Below the pieces are notes generated by a model. That model had not been told where the DNA came from. It worked only from the letters and a program-made list of their open reading frames with translations, and did not search any database. DNA of 64,000 nt from Hydrogenobacter sp. T-2. GTDB taxonomy: Bacteria > Aquificota > Aquificia > Aquificales > Aquificaceae. Made by a program: the position numbers and the translations under genes. Location: contig NZ_CP117180.1 of the NCBI RefSeq assembly GCF_033971325.1, positions 936,041 through 1,000,040 on the forward strand. The letters are read 5' to 3'. Below are positions 18,141 through 25,437 of this stretch, piece after piece; position 1 is the stretch's first letter, and each line of letters starts with the position of its first letter.

Positions 18141-18895
18141 GCTATCTTTTGGAGGTAAAAAACATTACAGTTAGGTATGGTGATTTCTTAGCCCTTGACG
18201 GAGTGGTTTTACACTTAGAGAATAATGAGGTTAGAATAATACTTGGACCTAACGGTGCTGGTAAAACAACTCTGCTTGACGCTATAGCAGGGTCTGTTTC
18301 AGTAAGCTCTGGGAAGATAATATACAAAGGTAAAGATATAACATCCCTTAGTGTAAATCAGAGGGCCCGACTTGGCATATTGAAAAAGTTTCAAACACCA
18401 AATGTATTAGATTATTTGACAGTTTTAGAAAATCTTGTAATTTCTTCCTTAGAAGCTAAAGACTTGAAAGCATTGATAATTAATAAAAAAGGGATAACTA
18501 ACAAAAAACAAGATAGAATTTATGAAATTCTCCATAGGATAGGTTTGAAGGATAAAAAAGATCAGCAAGCGAGAAATCTATCTCATGGTGAAAGACAATG
18601 GCTTGAGTTAGGAATTATTTTAGCTTCAGGAGGTGAATTGGTTCTTCTTGACGAACCTGCCATAGGTCTTAGCACTTTAGAGATGTTCAAGCTAATAGGT
18701 ATAATAGAAGAAATTTCCAAGCAATCCGCAGTCATAATAGTAGACCATAACATGGATTTTGTGAGAGAACTTTGTATAAGATTAGACTCAAAGGTTACTT
18801 TTATGCACATGGGTAGGGTAATCAAGTCAGACACCTTTGAAAACATAAAGAAAGACACAAATATTAAAAAAATTTACTTAGGAGAGGTTGTCTGA
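18137..18895 (+). CDS. urtD: Urea ABC transporter ATPase (LivG type)
   Basis: 252 residues. LGPNGAGKTTLLDAI (Walker A), RNLSHGERQWLELGIIL (signature, with the SHGxxQWLE form characteristic of UrtD), LVLLDEPAIGLS (Walker B) and VDHNMDFV (H-loop). The start ATG 18137 overlaps the urtC stop; a longer reading upstream is out of step with the operon. It works as a heterodimer with UrtE. Confidence 0.94.
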   Translation: MSYLLEVKNITVRYGDFLALDGVVLHLENNEVRIILGPNGAGKTTLLDAIAGSVSVSSGKIIYKGKDITSLSVNQRARLGILKKFQTPNVLDYLTVLENLVISSLEAKDLKALIINKKGITNKKQDRIYEILHRIGLKDKKDQQARNLSHGERQWLELGIILASGGELVLLDEPAIGLSTLEMFKLIGIIEEISKQSAVIIVDHNMDFVRELCIRLDSKVTFMHMGRVIKSDTFENIKKDTNIKKIYLGEVV

Positions 18896-19611
18896 TGTTG
18901 AGTATTCAGTCTATTTCATCAGGCTACGGGCAGACGCTAATCCTAAAGGATATTGAAATATCTCTGAGTTCATCTGAATACTTACTTATAACAGGTAGAA
19001 ATGGAGTAGGCAAGACCACACTAATGAGAACTATAATGGGACTGAACAAGGTAATGAGCGGTAAAATAATGTTTAACTCAGTAGACATAACATTTTATAA
19101 ACCTCATGAAAGAGCGCTTATGGGCTTAGGCTACGTGCCACAGGGTAGAAGGCTATTTCCATACTTGACGGTTCAGGAAAATCTGCTGGTTTCCAGATCA
19201 ACTTTCATGAACAGAAGGAGCAGAATATTCGTTAGTTTTGAAGACATGCTTGACTTCATATACGGTTTATTTCCTATTTTGATTAAATTACTTAAGAAAA
19301 CTGCGGGCTCTCTTTCGGGTGGTGAGCAACAAATTGTTGCTATAGCAAGAGCGTTAGCTACTGGTCCATCCCTTATTCTTCTTGATGAACCATTTGAGGG
19401 TATACAGCCTTCAATAGTGGAAGATATAATAAGGGCTCTTGATGGAATCAAGAAAAAACTTATGATTTCTGTAATTTTGGTTGAACACAAGATACAGAAC
19501 GCATGGGATTTGGTTGACAAAGTTTGTGTTATTGATAACGGTAGAAAAGTTTTTGAAAATTATAAGCAAAATACCACTATGCAGAACGTTCTAGAATTAA
19601 TATCTATATAG
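18895..19611 (+). CDS. urtE: Urea ABC transporter ATPase (LivF type)
   Basis: 238 residues. ITGRNGVGKTTLMRTI (Walker A), GYVPQGRRLFPYLTVQENL (Q-loop, with the QGR form of LivF/UrtE), GSLSGGEQQIVAIARAL (signature), LILLDEPFEGIQPS (Walker B, EGIQPS being typical of UrtE) and VEHKIQ. Its ATG shares one base with the urtD stop. ureA follows after 12 bp. Confidence 0.94.
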   Translation: MLSIQSISSGYGQTLILKDIEISLSSSEYLLITGRNGVGKTTLMRTIMGLNKVMSGKIMFNSVDITFYKPHERALMGLGYVPQGRRLFPYLTVQENLLVSRSTFMNRRSRIFVSFEDMLDFIYGLFPILIKLLKKTAGSLSGGEQQIVAIARALATGPSLILLDEPFEGIQPSIVEDIIRALDGIKKKLMISVILVEHKIQNAWDLVDKVCVIDNGRKVFENYKQNTTMQNVLELISI

Positions 19612-19623
19612 GAGGTTTTAGCT

Positions 19624-19929
19624 ATGCGTTTAACTCAGAGAGAAATTGAAAAAATGTTTATCTACGTTGCAGCAGATATAGCTAAGAAAAGGCGTGAGAG
19701 AGGTTTAAAGTTAAACTACGTTGAAGCGGTTGCAATTATAACAGCAGAAATACTTGAGGGCATTAGGGAAGGTAAGACTGTAGCTGAACTAATGGATATG
19801 GGAACTAAGATACTTACAAGAGAAGACGTTATGGATGGTGTGCCTGAGATGATAGATATGGTTCAGGTAGAAGGCACATTTCCCGATGGTACAAAACTCG
19901 TTACAATACACAATCCTATAAGGTATTAG
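19624..19929 (+). CDS. ureA: Urease gamma subunit, separated from ureBC
   Basis: 101 residues, normal for Ure[60 protein letters not shown] and TIHNP are family signatures. It completes the urease heterotrimer with UreB and UreC, but is encoded 14 kb away as last gene of the urea transporter operon. Ribosome site GGAGGTTTTAGC precedes the ATG. It shares sigma-54 control with ureBC through a separate promoter of the same type, which may keep the subunits balanced. Confidence 0.95.
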   Translation: MRLTQREIEKMFIYVAADIAKKRRERGLKLNYVEAVAIITAEILEGIREGKTVAELMDMGTKILTREDVMDGVPEMIDMVQVEGTFPDGTKLVTIHNPIRY

Positions 19930-20036
19930 CGTCTAATCGCATAAAGTGTGGGCGAGGTAAGATTTGCTCATGCTCGCACGCAATCTTCTTGGGTAAGGTT
20001 TGAAGTTATTTAGGAAGACATAACATACAATTGTGC

Positions 20037-20065
20037 TTGACAACTAATGAAAATTCGTTTATATT
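20037..20065 (+). promoter_or_regulatory. Sigma-70 promoter of the nickel uptake operon
   Basis: TTGACA (20037-20042) and TATATT (20060-20065) with the ideal 17-bp spacer. The start of transcription near 20072 lies below the ATG at 20047, so translation must begin at GTG 20098. Confidence 0.85.
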
Positions 20066-20086
20066 ACTTTATAGAAAAAAGTAATA
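20062..20086. promoter_or_regulatory. Candidate NikR operator
   Basis: TATTAC-N13-GTAATA (within 9-bp perfect arms TATTACTTT/AAAGTAATA), overlapping the -10 box and start point. NikR sites in delta-proteobacteria are described as GTGTTAC-N13/14-GTAACAC and in Helicobacter as TATTATT-N11-AATAATA, so arms and spacing fit. Binding here would block transcription when nickel is plentiful. An identical dyad lies at 29104-29128. Confidence 0.7.
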
Positions 20087-20097
20087 CGGAGGAGTGC

Positions 20098-20778
20098 GTG
20101 CTCTTATTGTTGCTAATCTTACTGCTCTATACAGCTCAAGCTCATGAGCTGTGGATTGAAAAGGAGGGAAACCTTTTTATCCTTCTATACGGGCATATAA
20201 AACCAAATAGAGGAGAAGAGGCTACGGTCAGATACTTGCCAGAGCAGGTTCTTAGCTTTGAGTGTTTGGATGCGGAGGGTAATAGGCTCAAGGCTGAGCT
20301 TATAAAGAGCTATCCTCTCAAACTAAGGGGTAGTTGCCATATGGTTCAAGCGGTTTTCTCTTCTGGCTATTGGACAAAGACGCCTGATGGTCTTAAAAAC
20401 CTACCGAAGGACCAGGTAAAAAACCCAATAGAGAGCTGGTATTCTGTGGAAATTGCAAGAAGGATAAATGCATGGAAACCAAGAAGAGAGCCTCTAAGCA
20501 ATGATCTGGAAATTATCCCTGTAGAAAGCCCTTCAAGCCTAAGGGTTGGTGAGAAGTTTACGGTTATAGCTTATTACAAAGGAAAGCCCCTTAGAGATGC
20601 ACCTGTATACCACAATCGCAGGATAGTTGGCTCTACAGACGAAGAGGGAAGGATAAACCTAAGGGTTAGAGAAAAAGGTATTCAATTAGTGGGGGTCACT
20701 GTAAGGGAAAAGGATAGCACTGGAAAGGCAGATTATGTGCTTAAGACCTTTTATCTGATATTTGAGGTGGAGAGATGA
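20098..20778 (+). CDS. NikK-like periplasmic DUF4198 protein
   Basis: 226 residues starting at GTG 20098, after CGGAGGAGTGC. The signal peptide VLLLLLILLLYTAQA is followed at once by HELWIEKEGN, giving a mature N-terminus with an early His as in nickel-binding DUF4198/NikK proteins. The C-terminal part (LRVGEKFTVIAYYKGKPL, NRRIVGSTDEEGRINL) looks like an Ig-like fold. It is first in the nickel operon and overlaps the next gene by 4 bp. Family members accompany NikM/NikQ/NikO importers and are thought to capture Ni2+ in the periplasm. Confidence 0.75.
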   Translation: MLLLLLILLLYTAQAHELWIEKEGNLFILLYGHIKPNRGEEATVRYLPEQVLSFECLDAEGNRLKAELIKSYPLKLRGSCHMVQAVFSSGYWTKTPDGLKNLPKDQVKNPIESWYSVEIARRINAWKPRREPLSNDLEIIPVESPSSLRVGEKFTVIAYYKGKPLRDAPVYHNRRIVGSTDEEGRINLRVREKGIQLVGVTVREKDSTGKADYVLKTFYLIFEVER

Positions 20779-21188
20779 TCGTGATTTTGATTTTTCTTTT
20801 AGTTTCCCTTTCCTTTTCTCATGAGCTTTTAGAGGAGGTCCGTCAGGAAGGCAACTGCACCCTTGTGCATTTTTACTTCCAAGATGGAAGTGCCTTTTCC
20901 TACGAGGAATACGAGGTTTACAGAGAGGGCGAGAAAGCTCCCTTTCAAAAGGGCAGAAGTGATGCCCTTGGGAGAGTAGTTTTCTGCCCTGACAGAGACG
21001 GTCTTTGGTTTTTGAGGATACGCTCTCAGGATGGGCATGGTGCAGAGCTCAGGCTCAATCTAAAGGCTGGCAAGGTGGAAAAAAAACGCAGCAAGTTTGA
21101 AAGCTATCAAAGGGTTCTTTCTGGTCTTGGCTATCTTCTCGGCATCTTTGGTCTTATTAGCCTGTTTTCAAGGAGGTGGAAAAGATGA
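20775..21188 (+). CDS. NikL-like small periplasmic nickel-transport component
   Basis: 137 residues: a signal-like N-terminus (VILIFLLVSLSFSHELLEE), an early His after it, a soluble beta-rich middle (EVYREGEKAPFQKGRSDALG) and one C-terminal membrane helix (LGYLLGIFGLISLF) with a basic tail. This is the layout of NikL, which replaces NikN in some nickel ECF-type importers. ATGA overlap with the upstream gene. No NikN-like small membrane protein is found in the operon, supporting the NikL role. Confidence 0.65.
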   Translation: MIVILIFLLVSLSFSHELLEEVRQEGNCTLVHFYFQDGSAFSYEEYEVYREGEKAPFQKGRSDALGRVVFCPDRDGLWFLRIRSQDGHGAELRLNLKAGKVEKKRSKFESYQRVLSGLGYLLGIFGLISLFSRRWKR

Positions 21189-22180
21189 GAAGGTTAACCT
21201 TTGCATTACTAACCCTTTCGGGCTTAACCTTTGCCCATCATGGTGTCGCCTCTCTTGGTGCGGTCGGTCTTGAAGGACCCGGTGCACCCCTTGAAAGCTC
21301 AAGCTCCGCCACACTACCAGAAGGTTCATGGCTCTTTTATACCAAGTTAGACAGCGTAAAGTGGAAAAAATACAGCTTTTCGGAATTTCCAGACCAAAAG
21401 GACAGGTCAGACTTTTGGATGTTCGGAGTTGGATACGGTTTTAAGCCTTGGCTTTCTCTGTATCTTTTTGTTCCCTACAATGTAAAGAAGGAGCTAAGGG
21501 ATGGTGGTGAAAAGAGCTTTACCAGTAGAGGTTTTGCGGATGTCTCTTTGATGGCAGTTCTTGGCTTTAAATATGACAGAGGTCTTAGGCTACTTCCAAA
21601 GAAGGAAAGCCTTGAGGATATGATGGACTGGCACTTTACCCTTTATGGTGGCATTAGCCTACCCACTGGCAACGCTAACAAGAAAGGCTATCAAGGAGAG
21701 TTTGCACCAGATATGGCTTTGGGCTTTGGAAAGCCCACTTTAACAGCAGGCTTCACAGCCACAAAGCAGTTTGTAAATCTCCCTGAGCTTACCTTTACCC
21801 TTGACACAAGCTATCTGAAGTTTTTTGAGCATAAATACAACACAGGGGACAAGTATAAGTTTGGTGATGAGGTAAGGGTAAACACCGCCCTGAGTTATAG
21901 AGTTTTCAAGGATGTGCAAAGGTCTCTGAGGTTTGACCTTCTTACGGAGCTTAATTACCTTCACCTTCAGAAAGATAAGGAAAATGGTCTTAAGTTGAAT
22001 GACTCTGGTGGCGATATACTCTACGGAGTTCTTGGTGGAAGGATGTATTACAAAAGGGCTTCCCTTGGAGCTGGTGTGAAGTTCCCCCTATGGAAAGACC
22101 TAAACCAGCAGAGCCAACAGCAGGGTGCGGAAGGCAAGGAAAAATATAGGCTCATCATGACCTTTTCTCTCATGTTTTAG
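21185..22180 (+). CDS. Outer-membrane beta-barrel protein of the nickel operon
   Basis: 331 residues. The signal peptide LTFALLTLSGLTFAHHG leaves a mature end starting with two His. The body is beta-barrel-like with a C-terminal aromatic (MTFSLMF). I do not recognise a specific family beyond transporter-like or MetA-pathway-type barrels. ATG 21185 follows AGGAGGTG; a GTG at 21176 lies inside that site. Its place between nikL and nikM suggests an outer-membrane nickel channel. If so, this would be a TonB-independent route; that is inference. Confidence 0.65.
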   Translation: MRRLTFALLTLSGLTFAHHGVASLGAVGLEGPGAPLESSSSATLPEGSWLFYTKLDSVKWKKYSFSEFPDQKDRSDFWMFGVGYGFKPWLSLYLFVPYNVKKELRDGGEKSFTSRGFADVSLMAVLGFKYDRGLRLLPKKESLEDMMDWHFTLYGGISLPTGNANKKGYQGEFAPDMALGFGKPTLTAGFTATKQFVNLPELTFTLDTSYLKFFEHKYNTGDKYKFGDEVRVNTALSYRVFKDVQRSLRFDLLTELNYLHLQKDKENGLKLNDSGGDILYGVLGGRMYYKRASLGAGVKFPLWKDLNQQSQQQGAEGKEKYRLIMTFSLMF

Positions 22181-22182
22181 CC

Positions 22183-22818
22183 ATGCATGTCCCGGATGGA
22201 TTTATTGCACCTCAGGTTTTTTTGCCAGCGTATGGACTGGTTATAGGTCTTGCCCTCTATGGTTTTAAAAGGTTTAAGGAAAACCTAAATGAGAGAAGCA
22301 TTCCCTACTTGGCAACCCTTTCCGCCTATGCCTTTGTCCTCAGCTCCCTTTCTTTGCCACTTCCCGGTGGCACATCCGTGCATGGGATGGGTTTTGCACC
22401 CCTTTCTATACTTTTTGGTCCATGGACAGCCTATCTGTGTATGTGTCTCGTTTTCTTACTTCAGGCGGTATTATTAGGTCATGGAGGGATAACCACATAC
22501 TCGGTGAACGCCCTCGCCATTGGCTTTGTAGGGAGCTTTTGTGCCTATGGGGTTTATAGCCTTTTAACAAAAAGAAAGTATGCTACTTTCCTCTCTGGCT
22601 TTATATCCACCCTTGCGTCCGCCCTTTTTATGTCTGTTGTTCTTGGTATACATCCCTATCTTTTCACAGATGTGGACGGAAAAGCTCTTTATTTCCCCTA
22701 TCCTCTCAGCATTACAATTCCTCTTCTTTTAACTTCCCATATACCAGTTGCCCTTGTGGAGGGACTTTTAACTCAAGCGATAGTGAGCTTTGTAAGGAGG
22801 AGGGGTTTTGAAGGATAG
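22183..22818 (+). CDS. nikM: Nickel ECF-type transporter substrate-binding membrane protein
   Basis: 211 residues, CbiM/NikM family. It begins MHVPDGF: the free N-terminus and His2 that coordinate the metal in this family are exposed without a signal peptide. SVHGMGFAPLSILFGPW carries the second metal-site His. There are six to seven membrane segments. It starts 2 bp after the barrel gene and overlaps nikQ by 11 bp. The neighbouring nikR, urease and hydrogenases argue for nickel over cobalt. Confidence 0.9.
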   Translation: MHVPDGFIAPQVFLPAYGLVIGLALYGFKRFKENLNERSIPYLATLSAYAFVLSSLSLPLPGGTSVHGMGFAPLSILFGPWTAYLCMCLVFLLQAVLLGHGGITTYSVNALAIGFVGSFCAYGVYSLLTKRKYATFLSGFISTLASALFMSVVLGIHPYLFTDVDGKALYFPYPLSITIPLLLTSHIPVALVEGLLTQAIVSFVRRRGFEG

Positions 22819-23353
22819 ATTTCTCCTGTTGCTTTACATGCTGGCACTTGTTCTTTTGGCTTCTCTCTCTTCTATAAAATACTTGCTCTTATTCCTTTTT
22901 CTTCTTCTTCTTGCTAACGCAATATCCCTGAGGGGTAATTTCAGAAGGGCTATTAGACCTCCTCTCTTTGCCCTTTTTACTGCCTTTTTTATATCAACGC
23001 CCTATGCCCTCTGGACTGGACACTATTCCTATGCTCTTCTCCTTACCTTACGCGTGCTTAACCTTACGCTTCTTACTCTTCTTGTTTTGAGAAATATAAA
23101 CCTCTACTTGGCATTTGGCTTTTCAAAAACCCTTTCACAGCTTCTTGTCCTCACGTCAAGCCATATACTCCTTTACAGAAGGGTTTTTTCTGAGTTTAAG
23201 GATTCCTTAAGGAGCAGAAGCCCAGAGGGTCCACAAAGAAGGGATATGATAAACTTCTCTGGAGGTATAGGGCTTTACTTCTTTGATAGGGCTCTTAGGG
23301 ATTCTGAAGAAGTGGCAAAAGCTATGAAATCAAGGGGGTTTTATATTGATTGA
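22808..23353 (+). CDS. nikQ: Nickel ECF-type transporter permease component
   Basis: 181 residues, CbiQ/EcfT-like. Four to five membrane segments are followed by the cytoplasmic coupling helix SRSPEGPQRRDM and a C-terminal EEVAKAMKSRGF, whose Ala-Arg-Gly-type motif docks the ATPase. Starts at TTG 22808 within nikM and overlaps nikO by 8 bp. Shorter than typical CbiQ (about 225-250), so the N-terminal region is reduced. Confidence 0.82.
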   Translation: MKDRFLLLLYMLALVLLASLSSIKYLLLFLFLLLLANAISLRGNFRRAIRPPLFALFTAFFISTPYALWTGHYSYALLLTLRVLNLTLLTLLVLRNINLYLAFGFSKTLSQLLVLTSSHILLYRRVFSEFKDSLRSRSPEGPQRRDMINFSGGIGLYFFDRALRDSEEVAKAMKSRGFYID

Positions 23354-24110
23354 ACTTATAGATGTTTACTACTACTATGAAAACTACACAGCTCTAAGAG
23401 GCATAAGCCTGAAGATAGAAGAAGGAGAAAGGGTAGTTCTGCTTGGTATAAACGGCTCTGGCAAGAGCACACTTCTTAAAATCCTAAACGCCTTAATCTT
23501 TCCACAAAAGGGTTCATACCTTTATCGTGGCAAAAGGGTTGAAGAAAAGAGGCTAAAAGAAAGGGATTTTAGAAGAACCTTCAGAAGGGAAGTGGTTCTT
23601 CTCTTTCAAAACCCAGAGGTTATGATATTTAATCCTACAGTTTATGATGAGCTTGCCTTTTCTCTGAGACAGCTGGGGTTGGAGGAAAAGGTTATAAGGG
23701 ACAAGGTTCTATACTGGGCGGAGAAGTTTGGACTTACTCCCTACTTGCAAAGACCACCCTTTGAGCTGAGCACTGGTATAAAACAAAAGCTGTGCCTTGC
23801 TTGCCTTCTTGTGCTTGAGCCAAAGGTTCTTCTTCTTGATGAGCCTACCGCACATCTTGACCCAAAAACAACAGGATGGTTTGTAGACCTTCTTTGGGAG
23901 CTCTCTTGCACCACGGTGGTTTCCACGCATAACCTAAGCCTTGCAAATGAATTGGGCAGTAGATTGTTAGTCTTGGGAGAGGAGCATACTTTAGTCTACG
24001 ATGGTAAGATAGAAGAGTTTTTCAAAGATAAGGAGAACCTCATAAGGGCAGGTCTTTTGCATAGGCATAAGCACAGGAGCACTGGAGACTGGCATCTTCA
24101 CAGCCTTTGA
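23346..24110 (+). CDS. nikO: Nickel ECF-type transporter ATPase
   Basis: 254 residues, CbiO/NikO family. LLGINGSGKSTLLKIL (Walker A), LLFQNPEVMIFNPTVYDELA (Q-loop with the ECF-type NP motif), FELSTGIKQKLCLACLL (signature, with ST in place of SG), VLLLDEPTAHLD (Walker B) and VSTHN (H-loop). It starts at TTG 23346 inside nikQ. It ends with the His-rich stretch HRHKHRSTGDWHLHS, which could bind nickel. Confidence 0.9.
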   Translation: MIELIDVYYYYENYTALRGISLKIEEGERVVLLGINGSGKSTLLKILNALIFPQKGSYLYRGKRVEEKRLKERDFRRTFRREVVLLFQNPEVMIFNPTVYDELAFSLRQLGLEEKVIRDKVLYWAEKFGLTPYLQRPPFELSTGIKQKLCLACLLVLEPKVLLLDEPTAHLDPKTTGWFVDLLWELSCTTVVSTHNLSLANELGSRLLVLGEEHTLVYDGKIEEFFKDKENLIRAGLLHRHKHRSTGDWHLHSL

Positions 24111-24124
24111 TAAAATTTTAGAAA

Positions 24125-24535
24125 ATGGAAAAGAGTGTAAGATTTTGTGTATCTTTGCATGAGGGCCTTCTTGAGGAGCTTGACAAAAGAGTGATAAGGA
24201 GGGGTTATGCGTCAAGGTCCGAGCTCGTTAGAGACCTCATAAGAGACCTACTATCCCAAGAAAAATGGGAAGAAAACCAAGAAGTTATCGGTGTCCTGAG
24301 CATAATATACGACCATCACGACAAAGAGTTAGTTTACAGGCTTCTTGACCTTCAACACAAGCATCATGTTAATGTTCTCTGCTCCACTCATCTTCACCTT
24401 GACCATCATAACTGCCTTGAGGTAATAGTCTTAAGGGGTATGGCTGAGGAACTTGAGAGCCTTGCAAACCAAATAGGTGGTCTAAGAGGCGTAAAACTCT
24501 CTAAGCTAAGCAGAGTTTACCTTCCTGAGTTGTAA
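24125..24535 (+). CDS. nikR: Nickel-responsive regulator
   Basis: 136 residues. The N-terminal ribbon-helix-helix DNA-binding domain (SVRFCVSLHEGLLEELDKRV, YASRSELVRDLIRD) is followed by an ACT-like nickel-binding domain with YDHHDKELVYRLLDLQHKHH and STHLHLDHHNCLEVIVLRG, containing the conserved His/Cys square-planar site. With nickel it binds dyads and represses uptake genes. Candidate targets here are the dyads at 20062-20086 and 29104-29128. It is 14 bp behind nikO; its 3' end overlaps arsC (convergent) by 30 bp. Confidence 0.95.
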   Translation: MEKSVRFCVSLHEGLLEELDKRVIRRGYASRSELVRDLIRDLLSQEKWEENQEVIGVLSIIYDHHDKELVYRLLDLQHKHHVNVLCSTHLHLDHHNCLEVIVLRGMAEELESLANQIGGLRGVKLSKLSRVYLPEL

Positions 24536-24946
24536 GCTTTGCAGAAGGTCCCAGACCCTCTCCTCTATTTCGTCCCTAACCTTTCTAAAAAATTCAAGTT
24601 TTTCTTCTATTGTTCCCTCAAAACTTGCTGGGTCTGGAAGGTCCCAATGAACCATTTTAGAGCCGGGTAATACAGGGCATGTTTGTTTTGCACTATCGCA
24701 GAGGGTTATAACAAGGTCAAGCTCTCCATAGGGTATGGCTTCAAGCCCTTTGGGTCTTTGAGAGGTTATGTCTATGCCCTTTTCCTTCATTACCTCTATG
24801 GCAAGGGGGTTTATTTCCTTTGCAGGCTTTGAGCCAGCGGAGTATACTTGAATGTTGATTTTTAAGATTCCCGCCAGTCTTCTTGCAAAACCTTCCGCCA
24901 TCTGACTTCTCGCTGAGTTGCCAGTGCATATAAAACCTATCTTCAT
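24506..24946 (-). CDS. arsC: Arsenate reductase, thioredoxin-coupled (low-MW phosphatase fold)
   Basis: 146 residues. CTGNSARSQMAEGFAR is the P-loop with the nucleophilic Cys. LCDSAKQTCPVLPG holds the two redox Cys of the ArsC relay, and HWDLPDPA the catalytic Asp. It reduces arsenate to arsenite using thioredoxin. No ribosome site is seen; a TAGAAT hexamer lies 7 nt above the ATG, suggesting a leaderless transcript. No arsenite exporter gene is adjacent. Confidence 0.92.
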   Translation of the reverse strand: MKIGFICTGNSARSQMAEGFARRLAGILKINIQVYSAGSKPAKEINPLAIEVMKEKGIDITSQRPKGLEAIPYGELDLVITLCDSAKQTCPVLPGSKMVHWDLPDPASFEGTIEEKLEFFRKVRDEIEERVWDLLQSLQLRKVNSA

Positions 24947-24966
24947 GACTTTTATTCTACTTCTTG

Positions 24967-24985
24967 GATGTTAAGATTTTATTAA
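24967..24985 (+). repeat. 19-bp direct repeat, copy 1
   Basis: GATGTTAAGATTTTATTAA lies just before the start codon of the nucleotidyltransferase (24987). An identical copy stands at 25417-25435, just before ATG 25438 of the TetR gene. The two copies frame the nucleotidyltransferase gene. Confidence 0.8.
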
Positions 24986-24986
24986 G

Positions 24987-25409
24987 ATGATAGGCTATAA
25001 AGAGGCTTATTACTTAGCCTTGAAGAAGATAGGAGAGAATCTCCCTAAGTGTTTTGGTGAAAATCTCCTTTCCCTTGTGGTTTTTGGTTCTGTAGCAAAA
25101 GAGACCTTTTCTCCAGAGTCAGACATTGACCTACTTGTTATCCTTGGAGACTTTAAGAGTAAAAGGGAAGAGTATGTGCGTTTGTTTGAATGCCTTGAGG
25201 AAGTAAAAAGGGTAAACCCCATAATCCTTAAGAAGGAACAACTAAGAGAATCCTTATGGTTTCTATGGGATTGTAAGTTTATCATTTTGTATGACAAAGA
25301 GGGTTTCTTTGACAGTTTTGTGGAGAGGCTCAAGGAGTTTCTTCGTAAAAATGTGGTGAAGGTGGAAGGCAGGATGCCCTATTACGAGGTTATAAATGGT
25401 AAACCCTGA
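24987..25409 (+). CDS. MNT-type nucleotidyltransferase domain protein
   Basis: 140 residues, polymerase-beta-like nucleotidyltransferase. VVFGSVAKETFSPESDIDLLVIL contains the GSxA-x(n)-SDxDL motif with the two metal-binding Asp. Such proteins often act as antitoxins, AMPylating a HEPN toxin, but no HEPN gene is next to it. It lies between 19-bp direct repeats and appears inserted between arsC and the TetR gene. No ribosome site is visible. Function unknown beyond the domain. Confidence 0.75.
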   Translation: MIGYKEAYYLALKKIGENLPKCFGENLLSLVVFGSVAKETFSPESDIDLLVILGDFKSKREEYVRLFECLEEVKRVNPIILKKEQLRESLWFLWDCKFIILYDKEGFFDSFVERLKEFLRKNVVKVEGRMPYYEVINGKP

Positions 25410-25416
25410 ACTTGAA

Positions 25417-25435
25417 GATGTTAAGATTTTATTAA
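25417..25435 (+). repeat. 19-bp direct repeat, copy 2
   Basis: GATGTTAAGATTTTATTAA, identical to 24967-24985, immediately above ATG 25438 of the TetR gene. Confidence 0.8.
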
Positions 25436-25437
25436 AG

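Noticed and set aside
19930-20036. Nickel/cobalt riboswitch or terminator after ureA
   Set aside because: Only weak alternative stems are seen (AAGATT/AATCTT and GCGAG/CTCGC) without a T-run or riboswitch consensus.
20047-20097. ATG 20047 as start of the NikK-like gene
   Set aside because: It lies between the -35 and -10 boxes of the promoter, so it would not be in the transcript.
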